From positions 1-29,586 of IMG/VR virus record IMGVR_UViG_3300026293_000038: DNA of 29,586 nucleotides; one strand, 5' to 3'. Both the position numbers and the translations under genes were made by a program. The DNA comes from a virus. Position 1 is the first letter of the stretch. Each line of letters starts with the position of its first letter. Of the stretch, positions 13,287-21,772 are shown one piece after another. Below the pieces are notes generated by a model. The model was given only the letters and a program-made list of their open reading frames with translations, did no database searches and was not told where the DNA came from.

Positions 13287-15151
13287 AGCCTCCGGACAGG
13301 CTGATGGTCACAGAGTGGGCGGACAGGTACAGGATCCTGGAACCGTCCACGAGCGCGGAACCGGGCCCCTGGAGGACCGACCGGATCCCGTACGCGCGGG
13401 CATGGATGGACGCCTTCAACGATCCGGACGTCGAATGCGTCGTGATTCAGAGCGCCACGCAGGTCGGCAAGACGGAAACCCTGCTGAACATTCTTGGGTA
13501 TATCATCGATCAGCAGCCAGGCCCCACCATGGTGGTTTATCCTACGGTTGAGGTGGCGGAGGACGTGTCCAGGACCAGAATACAGCCGATGATCGAGGCC
13601 CATCCGAGGCTTGCGGAAAAACGCGTCGGCGACCGGCACCGGTTCACGACCTTGCGCATGCAGTTCGCCGGGATGGATCTGTACCTGTCCGGGGCCAATA
13701 GTGCGGCAAGCCTGGCCTCCAAGCCGTGCGAATACGTGCTGCTCGACGAGGTGAACAAATACCCGACCGTCCTGCAGAACGAGGCGGACCCGGTCTCCCT
13801 GGCGGTCGAGCGAACGAAGACGTTTCTGTACAGCCGGAAGATAATGATCGCCTCTACGCCTACGACGGAACAAGGGCGCATTACCCGGGAATTGGAGGAC
13901 TGCGACGCCGTGTACGAGTACCAGGTGCCGTGCCCCCATTGCGGGGTATATCAGCCCCTGGTGTTCGCGCAGGTCAAGTGGCCGCAATGTTCGAAGGACG
14001 ATCCGGACAGGCTCGGCAGGATAGAGGAGCTGGCGCATTACGAGTGCGCCAAGTGCGGCGGGACCATCCTGGATCATCACAAGCCCGGCATGCTCAGGGC
14101 CGGCCGGTGGCAGGCCGCAGCGGAGCCGGGCAGACGGCGCAAAATCGGGTTCAGGCTGTCGAGCCTTTACTCGCCCTGGGTCAAGTTCGGAAAACTTGCC
14201 GTGCAGTTCTTGCGGTCAAAGGACGATCCTGCCGAGCTGCAGAACGTCGTGAACGGCTGGTTCGGCGAGCCCTGGATCCAGCGTTACGTCAAGGTCGACG
14301 ACGACCAGGTCCTTCAAGCCAGATGCGATCTTCCTCCGCAGACCGTTCCCAGGGAAGCCGTGGCGCTTACCTGCGGGATAGACAGGCAGCAGACCGGCTT
14401 TTATTTTGTCGTGCGCGCCTGGGCCAGGGATATGACATCATGGCTCGTGCATTACGGGTTCCTGCCCTCATGGGAGGACGTCGAGCAGCTGCTGTTCGAT
14501 ACGGCCTATCCGGTCGTCGGGATGGAAGGAATGGAGATGCCGATCTGGAGGGCGGCCATCGATACGGCGGGCACCCTGCTGGATGACGCCTCGGGGATCA
14601 GCGCTACGGAGGACACGTATCTGTGGCTGCGCAAGAACGGCCGGGGCCGGGGCTGCCAGGTATGGGGGACGAAGGGATCGAGTTACCCGCTGCAGGGCAA
14701 ATTGCGGATGAGCAAGCCCCTGGACAGACTGCCCTCCGGAAAACCGATCCCAGGAGGGCTTACGATCGTCCTGCTCGACACCGACAAGCTCAAGGACGCC
14801 TTCTGGTGGCGTCTCGAACGGGCCAGAAAGCGCGAGGGGGCCGGAGCCGCTTATCTGCACTCCGGGACCGGCAGGGATTATTCGCAGCAGATTCTGGCGG
14901 AGGAAAAGCGCCTGGACCGTAAAGGCCGCGAGGAATGGGTGCGGATCCGCAAGGACAACCATTACCTCGACGCGGAACTGATCGCCGCGGCCTGTGCGGA
15001 CCCGGAATGGCTGGGAGGTGTCAGATTACTCGTGGCTCCCGCAAGGGTCGGCGGCGCGAGGACAGGCAGACGTAGGATCGTTCCGGAAGGACCGACGAGA
15101 CCCGGCCTTGGGGCCCGCGTATACGAAAGACCGTCATGGCTGAACAGATGA
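13226..15151 (+). CDS. terL: Terminase large subunit (lambda GpA-like)
   Basis: A 641-residue packaging motor and nuclease. The ATPase domain has Walker A SATQVGKTE (76-84) and Walker B YVLLDEVN (170-177, Asp174-Glu175). Motif III-like ASTPTTEQGRITREL follows. A zinc-finger insertion has CPHCG and CAKCG. The nuclease domain begins at CGIDRQQTGFYFV and continues through IDTAG and the HYLDAELIAA region. The GpA family usually makes cohesive ends, so this phage is probably cos-type. The cos site itself was not located. It overlaps the small subunit by 61 bases and the next gene by 16. Confidence 0.95.
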   Translation: MRAGRFDFLEAFFPEELSEIEPPDRLMVTEWADRYRILEPSTSAEPGPWRTDRIPYARAWMDAFNDPDVECVVIQSATQVGKTETLLNILGYIIDQQPGPTMVVYPTVEVAEDVSRTRIQPMIEAHPRLAEKRVGDRHRFTTLRMQFAGMDLYLSGANSAASLASKPCEYVLLDEVNKYPTVLQNEADPVSLAVERTKTFLYSRKIMIASTPTTEQGRITRELEDCDAVYEYQVPCPHCGVYQPLVFAQVKWPQCSKDDPDRLGRIEELAHYECAKCGGTILDHHKPGMLRAGRWQAAAEPGRRRKIGFRLSSLYSPWVKFGKLAVQFLRSKDDPAELQNVVNGWFGEPWIQRYVKVDDDQVLQARCDLPPQTVPREAVALTCGIDRQQTGFYFVVRAWARDMTSWLVHYGFLPSWEDVEQLLFDTAYPVVGMEGMEMPIWRAAIDTAGTLLDDASGISATEDTYLWLRKNGRGRGCQVWGTKGSSYPLQGKLRMSKPLDRLPSGKPIPGGLTIVLLDTDKLKDAFWWRLERARKREGAGAAYLHSGTGRDYSQQILAEEKRLDRKGREEWVRIRKDNHYLDAELIAAACADPEWLGGVRLLVAPARVGGARTGRRRIVPEGPTRPGLGARVYERPSWLNR

Positions 15152-15357
15152 GCGGCAAGGGTCGTCTGCTGCAGACCGCCAAGTCCATCCAGGAATACCT
15201 CGGCATAAACGAGGTCGTGTTCCGGACGTTTCTCAAACTTGGCATGCCGGCCCGGATCATCAACGGTCGCTGGTACGCCTGGACAGAAAACCTGGACGAT
15301 TTCTGCAGGGCCCTGACCAGACATCCCACCCGGGAAATTCCCGAAAATTGCGAATAA
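15136..15357 (+). CDS. Small HTH-like protein after terminase
   Basis: A 73-residue protein (or 69 from ATG 15148, which overlaps the terminase stop as ATGA). KSIQEYLGINEVVFRTFLKLGMPARIINGRWYAWTENLDDFCRAL looks like a short MerR/excisionase-type helix-turn-helix with a wing. Similar small DNA-binding genes accompany lambda-type terminases. Function unknown. Confidence 0.6.
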   Translation: MAEQMSGKGRLLQTAKSIQEYLGINEVVFRTFLKLGMPARIINGRWYAWTENLDDFCRALTRHPTREIPENCE

Positions 15358-15439
15358 CCCCGAAACCTGTCAAGCCCCTTTTTTGCCCGTTTTCTACCCC
15401 GAATACGCCCCGAATATACCCCGACTAAGGCCCGAATCC
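15358..15439 (+). repeat. Phased 11-bp repeats, consensus CCCCGAATA, in the terminase-connector gap
   Basis: Copies start at 15397, 15408, 15419 (CCCCGACTA) and 15430 (GCCCGAATC), exactly 11 bp apart. A related CCCCGAAAC is at 15358. The surrounding 160-base gap has T runs but no gene. The phasing suggests protein-binding sites, possibly for the preceding HTH protein or terminase. Confidence 0.6.
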
Positions 15440-15518
15440 CATTTTTGCGGTTTTTCGGGGGATAAACTCGACGTGCGGACGGAAAGGCATGTCCGGCAGT
15501 CGGACGGAGGGTCTCCGC

Positions 15519-15734
15519 ATGGCGCTAAAGACCACCCGAGAGCTTCTGGAAGAGATCGAGGCGGCCATTTCGAAAACCCTGCAGGCCCAGGAATGGGGGA
15601 GCGGGCAGAGTCGCGTAAGAAGACCGGACCTGGAGACGCTGCTTAAGCGGCGCGGCGAGCTGCTCGAGGCGCTCGCGCAGGAAGGTCATCCGAGTCCTGC
15701 GATCAACGTCGGAATCCCGCGGAGGACTTACTGA
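15519..15734 (+). CDS. gpW-like head-tail connector
   Basis: A 71-residue, mainly helical protein (LEEIEAAISKTLQAQEWG ... RRPDLETLLKRRGELLEALAQ) matching the size and helix-strand-helix pattern of lambda gpW (68 aa), which joins head to tail. The ATG at 15519 was preferred because GGAGGG (15506-15511) lies seven bases ahead; an ATG at 15489 is also in frame. It overlaps the portal start as TGATG, the lambda A-W-B order. Confidence 0.75.
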   Translation: MALKTTRELLEEIEAAISKTLQAQEWGSGQSRVRRPDLETLLKRRGELLEALAQEGHPSPAINVGIPRRTY

Positions 15735-17341
15735 TGGGTCCGCAGCGACAGGAAATGTTCGCCCGGGCCGTCGAGACCATGGCGGCCCTGATGACCCGAC
15801 GGAGCCGCACGAAACCTGTGCTGTACGCCTCGAACGGACTGCCCATACGGCCGACGGTGCCCTACCAGTACCAGAAGCGGGCCGCCAAGCGCGAAGGATC
15901 CATGAAGCAGTGGATCCCCGTCAGGCACTTCAACGCGCAGTCCGAAGCCCTGGAGCGGGAACGGATCGCCGAACGCGCAACCGACCTCGTCTATTCCGAT
16001 CCGCACGCCGCGGGCATCGTGGAGACATTCGCATCCACGGTCGTGGGCTCCGGGCTCGTCCCGCATCCGATCGTGGACGCGGACGCCATCGGGCTGGACA
16101 AGGACAAAGCGCGCGTCATCCAGAACCAGGAGCGGGCCGTCTGGCACGAATGGTGTCCCACGGCGGACGCCGGCGGACGGCTTTCGTTCTACGGACAGCA
16201 GTTCCTGCTCGAGCGCAACCTGGTCCAGTACGGTGAATACTTCGTGCTGCTTCACATGCTGGACGACCCGGGCCGTCCGTACTCGCTTGCCTGCCAGGTC
16301 GTGCATCCTCTGCGGGTGAAGACCCCTTCCGACCTTGCGGGCAATCCCAACATCCGGGATGGGATCGAACTCGGCCGGTACGGGGAGCCGGTCGCGTACT
16401 GGATCAAAAGAGCCGAAGCGCCTTTCGCCGCGGACCTGTCGTCGAACTTCGTTCGCGTGCCGGCCCGGACCGGGCACAGGTGGAACGTCCTTCACACGAT
16501 GATCATACAGGATGCCGAGCAGGTCCGCGGGATTTCGCAGTTTTCCGCCGGGATGAAGTACCTGAGGGACCTCAACGATTTTCTGGACGCGGAACTTGTG
16601 GCGAACGTCGTGACGGCCGCGTTTGCGCTGTTCATCCAGGTCGAAAGCGGCGATCCGTACGGGACCGCCGCGGCCCTGGCGGGACTCGAGGAGTCCGGCA
16701 CCGCCCCGGACGGATCGCCCAGGACCGACAGGTATCAGGAGATCATCCCGGGGTCGATCATGTACGGCAATCCGGGGGAGGAGCCCAAGCCGATTGCCGC
16801 AAGCAGGCCCGGCCAGACGTTCGAACCGTTCGTCAAGGTGATCAAGAAGGCCATCGCGGCCAGCCTGAATCTTCCGTACGTCGTCGCCTTCAGCGACGTT
16901 GCCGAGACCAATTACGCCGGGTTCAGGGCGGCAATGCTGGACGCCTGGCGCGTGTTTATGTGCCGGCGCGCCTGGCTCGGAGCCACGTGCCAGAAGATTT
17001 TCACGATGCTACAGGAGGAGGCCTGGCTGCGTGGCCGGCTTGACGTGGACGACTTTTACGGCCGCATGAGCGCCCTCACCAGGTGCGACTGGAGGGGAGG
17101 GCCGAAGGGAGACATCGAACCCATCAAGGAAATTCAGGCCGATATACTGGCCATCCAAAACAATCTCAAGACACGGAGCGAGGCGGTCGCCGAACGGGGA
17201 GGGGATTTCAGGTCGGTCATCGAGCGGCTCGAGGAGGAGCAGGAACTGCTGCGCGAACGCGGACTGCCCCTGGGAGCCGCACGGCAGGACGTCGGAACCG
17301 GAAAGGAGGACACGGACAATGCCGACGCCGAAGAAGGGTGA
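15734..17341 (+). CDS. Portal protein (lambda gpB-like)
   Basis: A 535-residue portal of the lambda family. It shows the typical start (RHFNAQSEALERERIAERATDLVYSDPHAAGIVETFASTVVGSGLVPHP), the membrane-like stem region, AEQVRGISQFSAGMKYLRDLNDFLDAELVANVVTA, and the C-terminal crown with a helical Glu-rich tail. The dodecameric ring forms the DNA entry vertex and docks terminase and connector. It overlaps the protease gene by 23 bases. Confidence 0.93.
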   Translation: MGPQRQEMFARAVETMAALMTRRSRTKPVLYASNGLPIRPTVPYQYQKRAAKREGSMKQWIPVRHFNAQSEALERERIAERATDLVYSDPHAAGIVETFASTVVGSGLVPHPIVDADAIGLDKDKARVIQNQERAVWHEWCPTADAGGRLSFYGQQFLLERNLVQYGEYFVLLHMLDDPGRPYSLACQVVHPLRVKTPSDLAGNPNIRDGIELGRYGEPVAYWIKRAEAPFAADLSSNFVRVPARTGHRWNVLHTMIIQDAEQVRGISQFSAGMKYLRDLNDFLDAELVANVVTAAFALFIQVESGDPYGTAAALAGLEESGTAPDGSPRTDRYQEIIPGSIMYGNPGEEPKPIAASRPGQTFEPFVKVIKKAIAASLNLPYVVAFSDVAETNYAGFRAAMLDAWRVFMCRRAWLGATCQKIFTMLQEEAWLRGRLDVDDFYGRMSALTRCDWRGGPKGDIEPIKEIQADILAIQNNLKTRSEAVAERGGDFRSVIERLEEEQELLRERGLPLGAARQDVGTGKEDTDNADAEEG

Positions 17342-18524
17342 AAGCAAGCAGGAGTATCTGAAGCGCTGTACGACCCAGCTCGTCGAATCCGAGGGCCGGG
17401 ACCCGGACCAGGCCTACGCCATCTGCAACAGCATGTGGATCGAAGCCAAAAACCGCAGGCAGGCGATGGCGCTTTCGGCTCCGGTCGAGTTCTCGGCCGC
17501 CGAGGCTGAGAAGGGCAGAGAACAGACGGAGCGCACGTTCCACATCACCGCATACACGGGCCGGCCCCTGGAGTTTTCCTGGGGCAAGCTCGCGATCGAC
17601 GTTTCCGGCATCCGGGCCAAACCGAAGATGCCCGTCCTGCGCGAACATCAACGGGACAGGATCGTCGGCAGGACAAAGACCGTGATCAAGGACGGATCCA
17701 ACCTGCTCATGTCCGGGACGTTCTCCCAATCCACGCGGGACGCCGCCGAAGTGCTTGCGCTGGCCGACGAAGGTTATCCATGGGAGGCGTCGATCGGAGT
17801 ATGGCCGATTAAGGTGCAGGTGCTCGATTCGGAAAAGGAAGTCGCCAAGGTCAACGGGTACGAGCTCAGGGGGCCTGCCGAGATCTGGCGGGAATCGGAC
17901 GTCCGGGAGGTAAGTTTCGTCACGTTAGGTCGTGATCCGGATTCCGCTGCGATCTCGCTTGCCCTGGGTGAGGACGTGCAGGTCGAAATCTACAGGGAAC
18001 AGGAAACCATGCAGAAGGAGAAAATCGTCATGACCAGGGAAGAATTCGAGGAGAAACATCCGGAACTTTACAGGGAGGTGTTTTCCGCCGGTGCCGCTTC
18101 CGTGGACCGGACGGCCGTACAGGCGGAGGCGGCCGCAGCCGAACGGACGCGTATCCTGGCGTTGGCGGACGCGCAGCTCGGCGAGGAATCTGGCAGGGCC
18201 CTGCGCGCGCTCGTCGAAAGTGGGATCACCGTCGAGCAGTTCCTTGCGGTGCGCGACGCGCTTTCGGCCCGGCCTTTTCAATCCCAAGGCGATGCGAACC
18301 TGAGGGCGCAGATGCTGGAGCTCTTGAAGGCAACGGGCGCACCGAACCCGGGAGCCGGGGCAAAACCCGTTCCTGCGTCCGCGTCGACCTGGGAGGCGGA
18401 GCTCGAACGGCTGCAGAAAACGGAACGGCTTACGCTCGCACAGGCCGTGCGCAAATTGGCCAGGGAGCGGCCCGAGTTGCACGAGGCGTATCTGGCCTCC
18501 CTGAAATCCGTCAACATTCAGTAA
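17319..18524 (+). CDS. HK97-type prohead protease fused to scaffold
   Basis: A 401-residue fusion. Residues 1-45 are a conserved phage N-terminal motif (KKGESKQEYLKRC ... AYAICNSMW). Residues 70-220 are the S78-like serine protease with His110 (VLREHQRDRIVGR) and Ser158 (WEASIGV). Residues 240-401 are a helical, Glu/Ala/Arg-rich scaffold (EAAAAERTRILALADAQ ... ARERPELHEAYLASL). It assembles the procapsid and then degrades the scaffold. An internal start at 18030 could give a separate scaffold, as lambda C/Nu3 do. Confidence 0.9.
   Translation: MPTPKKGESKQEYLKRCTTQLVESEGRDPDQAYAICNSMWIEAKNRRQAMALSAPVEFSAAEAEKGREQTERTFHITAYTGRPLEFSWGKLAIDVSGIRAKPKMPVLREHQRDRIVGRTKTVIKDGSNLLMSGTFSQSTRDAAEVLALADEGYPWEASIGVWPIKVQVLDSEKEVAKVNGYELRGPAEIWRESDVREVSFVTLGRDPDSAAISLALGEDVQVEIYREQETMQKEKIVMTREEFEEKHPELYREVFSAGAASVDRTAVQAEAAAAERTRILALADAQLGEESGRALRALVESGITVEQFLAVRDALSARPFQSQGDANLRAQMLELLKATGAPNPGAGAKPVPASASTWEAELERLQKTERLTLAQAVRKLARERPELHEAYLASLKSVNIQ
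18030..18524 (+). CDS. Possible nested scaffold protein from internal start
   Basis: Inside the protease-scaffold gene, AAGGAG (18015-18020) lies nine bases before an in-frame ATG at 18030. Translation there would give a 164-residue scaffold-only product, comparable with lambda Nu3 inside gene C. The signal is clear but use of the start is inferred. Confidence 0.4.
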   Translation: MTREEFEEKHPELYREVFSAGAASVDRTAVQAEAAAAERTRILALADAQLGEESGRALRALVESGITVEQFLAVRDALSARPFQSQGDANLRAQMLELLKATGAPNPGAGAKPVPASASTWEAELERLQKTERLTLAQAVRKLARERPELHEAYLASLKSVNIQ

Positions 18525-18544
18525 CCAAATGGAGGAAAAAAACG

Positions 18545-18913
18545 ATGGGATGGACCGAAACCGGAAAGAAGACGTTCATTGCGGGTGCGGCCCTGGAGGC
18601 CAAAAGACGCGTGAAGATCTCGAGCGGCACCACGTCCGATCCGCCTGAGGTCGTATATGCGGGCGCAGGAGAAGCTTGCATCGGAGTGACCGAGTACGCA
18701 GCGGCGCAGGGCGAACCCGTACAGGTCAGGCTGAAGAACTCACCCGGCACGTGCGAATGCGAAGCGGACGTGGGGACCTCGATAGCCAGAGGGACCGCGC
18801 TCTACGGGGCCGCAAACGGCAAATTGTCAGACACGGTGTCCGGGACGGCGCAGGCGATCGCCCTGGAGGCCGCAACGGTCGACGACGCGGTGATCGAAGT
18901 TCTTTTCACGTAA
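18545..18913 (+). CDS. Head decoration protein (DUF2190-like)
   Basis: A 122-residue protein, beta-rich with Gly/Ala repeats (FIAGAALEAKRRVKISSGTTSDPPEVVYAGAG-type start, then GVTEYAAAQGEPVQVRL, GTALYGAANGKL, AQAIALEAATVDDAVIEVLF). This is the pattern of capsid cement proteins. A GGAGG site precedes the ATG. Its position directly before the major capsid gene matches lambda D-E order. Confidence 0.85.
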   Translation: MGWTETGKKTFIAGAALEAKRRVKISSGTTSDPPEVVYAGAGEACIGVTEYAAAQGEPVQVRLKNSPGTCECEADVGTSIARGTALYGAANGKLSDTVSGTAQAIALEAATVDDAVIEVLFT

Positions 18914-18933
18914 GCGAATAGGAGGAAATCGAA

Positions 18934-19905
18934 ATGCCCAGACCGACTTCCGGAACGACCATTCAGAGGTCCGACCTCGGCGCGATCGCGTATGAATACA
19001 TGCTGAGCGCGTCCCAGCGGGGTTTCGTCGGACTCGAATTGCTGCCCATATTCGAGGTCGAGCGTCAGACCGCCGATTATCCGAAGATCCCGATCGAGGC
19101 CCTGCTGAAGCTTCCGGCCTCTCTCAAGCGGGCCCCAAGGAGCGCGTACAACAGGGACGACTATCAGTTCGAAATGGGGACCTACGCATGCAAGGAGTAC
19201 GGCAGGGAGGAGCCCGTCGACGACGTCGAGGCCGCACTCTACCGCAGGTTCTTCGATGCGGAGGAGGTGGCGGTGATGCGCGCCGTGGACGTGCTACTGC
19301 GCAGCCAGGAGAAGCGGATCGCCGACCTGCTGTTCTCCGTGACCAACATTCCGAATCATCACGACGTGACGACCGAGTGGAGCAACGCGGCGCAGTGCAC
19401 GCCCCTGGCGGACGTGAAGGCGGCGAAAACGGCCATGCGGGCCGCCACCGGGCTCGAGCCGAACGTGATCGCGATGTCGAAGAAGGTGTTTGACAACGTC
19501 ATGGTCTCGAGCGAGATCCAAAGCCGGTTGCAGTACACGAACCCCATCATGCTCGGCAATGACGAAGCCAACAAGGCCTTGCTGGCGCAGTACTTCGGGG
19601 TAAGCCGTGTACTTGTCGGGAACGCGATCTACGACGCGGCCAAGAAGAACAAGACCGCCTCAATTACCGACATTTGGGACGACGAATACGTCCTGTTGGC
19701 GAGAGTGTCGTCGGGCGGAAACGACCTCCGCGACCCGTGTCTCGGCCGGACGTTCCTCTGGATCGAGGATTCCCCGTCGAACATCGTGACGGAACAATAT
19801 CGGGAGGAGCAGACCAGATCGAACGTCTACCGGGTGCGGCACCACGTGGACGAGGCGATCGTCTTCGCCGGCGCGGGGTACCTGTTGGGCAACATCACGG
19901 CATAA
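18934..19905 (+). CDS. Major capsid protein
   Basis: A 323-residue capsid protein starting after an AGGAGG site. The N-terminal arm (DLGAIAYEYMLSASQRGFVGLELLPIFEVERQTADYPKIP), EPVDDVEAALYRRFFDAEEVAVMRAVDVLLRSQEKRIADLLF, and the late segments on PNVIAMSKKVFDNVM and SNVYRVRHHVDEAIVF match phage major capsid proteins with an HK97-like fold. It forms the icosahedral shell. Confidence 0.9.
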   Translation: MPRPTSGTTIQRSDLGAIAYEYMLSASQRGFVGLELLPIFEVERQTADYPKIPIEALLKLPASLKRAPRSAYNRDDYQFEMGTYACKEYGREEPVDDVEAALYRRFFDAEEVAVMRAVDVLLRSQEKRIADLLFSVTNIPNHHDVTTEWSNAAQCTPLADVKAAKTAMRAATGLEPNVIAMSKKVFDNVMVSSEIQSRLQYTNPIMLGNDEANKALLAQYFGVSRVLVGNAIYDAAKKNKTASITDIWDDEYVLLARVSSGGNDLRDPCLGRTFLWIEDSPSNIVTEQYREEQTRSNVYRVRHHVDEAIVFAGAGYLLGNITA

Positions 19906-19924
19906 TACGACTTGCGGGTCCGTT

Positions 19925-20248
19925 ATGGGTTTCAAGGCAGACTTGGCGGCGGACGTTGCGCGGATTCTTTCGGAGGACGAGCTTGCGGTCAGCGTCGAAT
20001 ACCGGGGCGCGCAGACGAGCGCCCTGGTGGAATTCGATGAGGAATGGGCCGACGGAGCGACAAGCGTCCGAAACATGCTCGTCCTTACGGTGAGCGCCGG
20101 GGACGTGCCGGCTCCGAGGAACCGTGACGACGTGGTCGTGCTCATGCCGGACGGGACCGAACGGACCTGGTACGTCGACAGGATCGCCGGAGGGGACGGG
20201 TTCGTGTGGCGTCTGATCTGCTATGAGCAGAAGCGGCCGAAGCTGTGA
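19925..20248 (+). CDS. Head-tail joining protein
   Basis: A 107-residue small beta-rich protein (VEYRGAQTSALVEFDEEW, LVLTVSAGDVPAPRNRDDVVVLMPDGTERTWYVDRIAGGDGFVWRLICYEQ). Size, pattern and position between capsid and tail-completion genes fit the lambda FII-type joiner or head-closure family. It overlaps the next gene's GTG start. Confidence 0.7.
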   Translation: MGFKADLAADVARILSEDELAVSVEYRGAQTSALVEFDEEWADGATSVRNMLVLTVSAGDVPAPRNRDDVVVLMPDGTERTWYVDRIAGGDGFVWRLICYEQKRPKL

Positions 20249-20847
20249 TCGACCTCAAGTTCAAAACGGACGGGCTGAAGCTTGCGGAGCGGTACTTTTC
20301 CAGCCTTGCCGAAAGGGCTGAGACCGCCGTTCCCAGAGCGTTACGCAAGGTCGGCTACAAGTATTCGAGGATCCTCAAGCGGGAGATTGCTACGGGGACT
20401 CCAGGCGGAGAGCGGCTCCGGCCGCTGACCATAGTGCGGCAGCGGTATCTCAGGGAGGAGACAGGCAAAAGCAGGCGGACGCCTTTCTCCATGCTTGCGC
20501 GTTTCCAGAATTACGATGTCGAGGGCAACAGGCTGACCATCGGAACCCTGGACCGGGGCACATTTGCGGCCCCCTCCTCCTGGCTGGCTTTCGCAAGAGC
20601 GTCCGCGGAAGGCAGAACGTTCAGGGTTACGCCGGGCATACGCGAGCATTTCGGCAGATATGGCAGGCCGAGAAGACCAGGAGAGAAGGCCTATACGCTG
20701 CGCAAGGAGACGACCATGCTCACTCTTCCGGCCAGACCCGCGATTGCGCCTTTTGCGCGCAAGTACGGAAACGGAATGTCGCGCGACTTCGAGACGGCTT
20801 GTTGGGCATACATGGACGGCAAGAAAGGCTCGGAAGTAAGGATCTGA
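20245..20847 (+). CDS. Tail-completion protein (minor tail protein Z-like)
   Basis: A 200-residue basic protein starting at GTG 20245, overlapping the previous stop. The N-terminal helix (ERAETAVPRALRKVGYKYSRILKREIATGTPGG) and C-terminal RPAIAPFARKY are typical of gpZ/gp10-type tail completion proteins. It joins tail to head during assembly. Confidence 0.7.
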   Translation: MIDLKFKTDGLKLAERYFSSLAERAETAVPRALRKVGYKYSRILKREIATGTPGGERLRPLTIVRQRYLREETGKSRRTPFSMLARFQNYDVEGNRLTIGTLDRGTFAAPSSWLAFARASAEGRTFRVTPGIREHFGRYGRPRRPGEKAYTLRKETTMLTLPARPAIAPFARKYGNGMSRDFETACWAYMDGKKGSEVRI

Positions 20848-20854
20848 TCGGGCA

Positions 20855-21328
20855 ATGAATGAGTTTGCGCTCGCCCGCCGGCTTGCGGAGGTCCTGGAGA
20901 CCGATCCGGAGCTGTCCGCATGGATCGGAAGCAAATATCCCGGCAGGCCCTTTTCTACGTACTTGGGCATGGACAACCGGGTGCCTCCGGGAGAATCGGC
21001 GTGTCCGTTTGCGATCCTGTTTCCGGACGGGAAGACGGCCGGAGACGGCGTTGCCGAAAAGGAACACGTGATCCTGATGAGGCTCGCGGTAGCCAACGGT
21101 GCGGTTACGAAATCCGGCTCCCGGACCTCGTATGCCGGGATCGAGGACATTACCTCCTTTGCGGACCTGGCGGTCGCCGCGATCGCGCGCAACGTTTTCT
21201 CCCTGGGGCTCGACTGGTTCAGGTTCGAGCGCGAGTTCGATCACGTCAATTATTTTCCGATGTTCGTTGCAGATTTCAGATTCGTGTTCGTGCAACACGT
21301 ATCCGTCACGGATAACCAGTACGATTAG
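20855..21328 (+). CDS. Tail terminator-like protein
   Basis: A 157-residue protein. The N-terminal helix (FALARRLAEVLETDPELSAWIG) is followed by a beta-rich core (HVILMRLAV, YFPMFVADFRFVFVQHVSV). Position between Z-like and tail tube genes matches lambda gpU, which caps the tail tube. The sequence match is weak, so the call rests mainly on gene order. Confidence 0.6.
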   Translation: MNEFALARRLAEVLETDPELSAWIGSKYPGRPFSTYLGMDNRVPPGESACPFAILFPDGKTAGDGVAEKEHVILMRLAVANGAVTKSGSRTSYAGIEDITSFADLAVAAIARNVFSLGLDWFRFEREFDHVNYFPMFVADFRFVFVQHVSVTDNQYD

Positions 21329-21346
21329 GCAAGGAGGGCGAGAAAA

Positions 21347-21760
21347 ATGCCGAGCAAGGGTCAAGGCGCAACCGTAAGGATCGGATCGAACGCGGTGGGC
21401 GAAATTCAGGACTATGAGATCGCGCTGTCCGCAGAGGCGATCGAGGATACCTGCGTCACGGACACCTGGAGGACCTACAAGCAGGGAATCCGCAGTTTTT
21501 CCGGGTCGCTTCGCGCATGGTTCGACGAGGAGGACACCTCCCAGGACACGCTTCGGGATGCGATCCTTTCGGGCAGCTCCACCGGCGAGGTCAGCAACCT
21601 GCGCTGCGAGGACGAATACGGAACGACCTCGAGAGGATATATCAGCGGCACCGTGGTGCTCACGGAAATCCGGGTCCGCAATCCGGGCATTTCCGGAATC
21701 ATCGAGATGAGCTGCAACTTCCAGGGTACCGGGATGCCGACCAGAACCGACTCCGTGTAA
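21347..21760 (+). CDS. Major tail (tube) protein
   Basis: A 137-residue protein starting after AGGAGGG. It has the typical tail-tube start (ATVRIGSNAVGEIQDYEIALSAE) and centre (DTSQDTLRDAILSGSS), and ends in a beta-rich ISGIIEMSCNFQGTG. It would stack in hexamers around the tape measure. Confidence 0.8.
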   Translation: MPSKGQGATVRIGSNAVGEIQDYEIALSAEAIEDTCVTDTWRTYKQGIRSFSGSLRAWFDEEDTSQDTLRDAILSGSSTGEVSNLRCEDEYGTTSRGYISGTVVLTEIRVRNPGISGIIEMSCNFQGTGMPTRTDSV

Positions 21761-21772
21761 CAGGGAGGACCC

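Noticed and set aside
12905-14080. 391-codon minus-strand ORF
   Set aside because: It is opposite the terminase genes, whose ATPase motifs are clear; GC-rich coding DNA gives long antisense frames.
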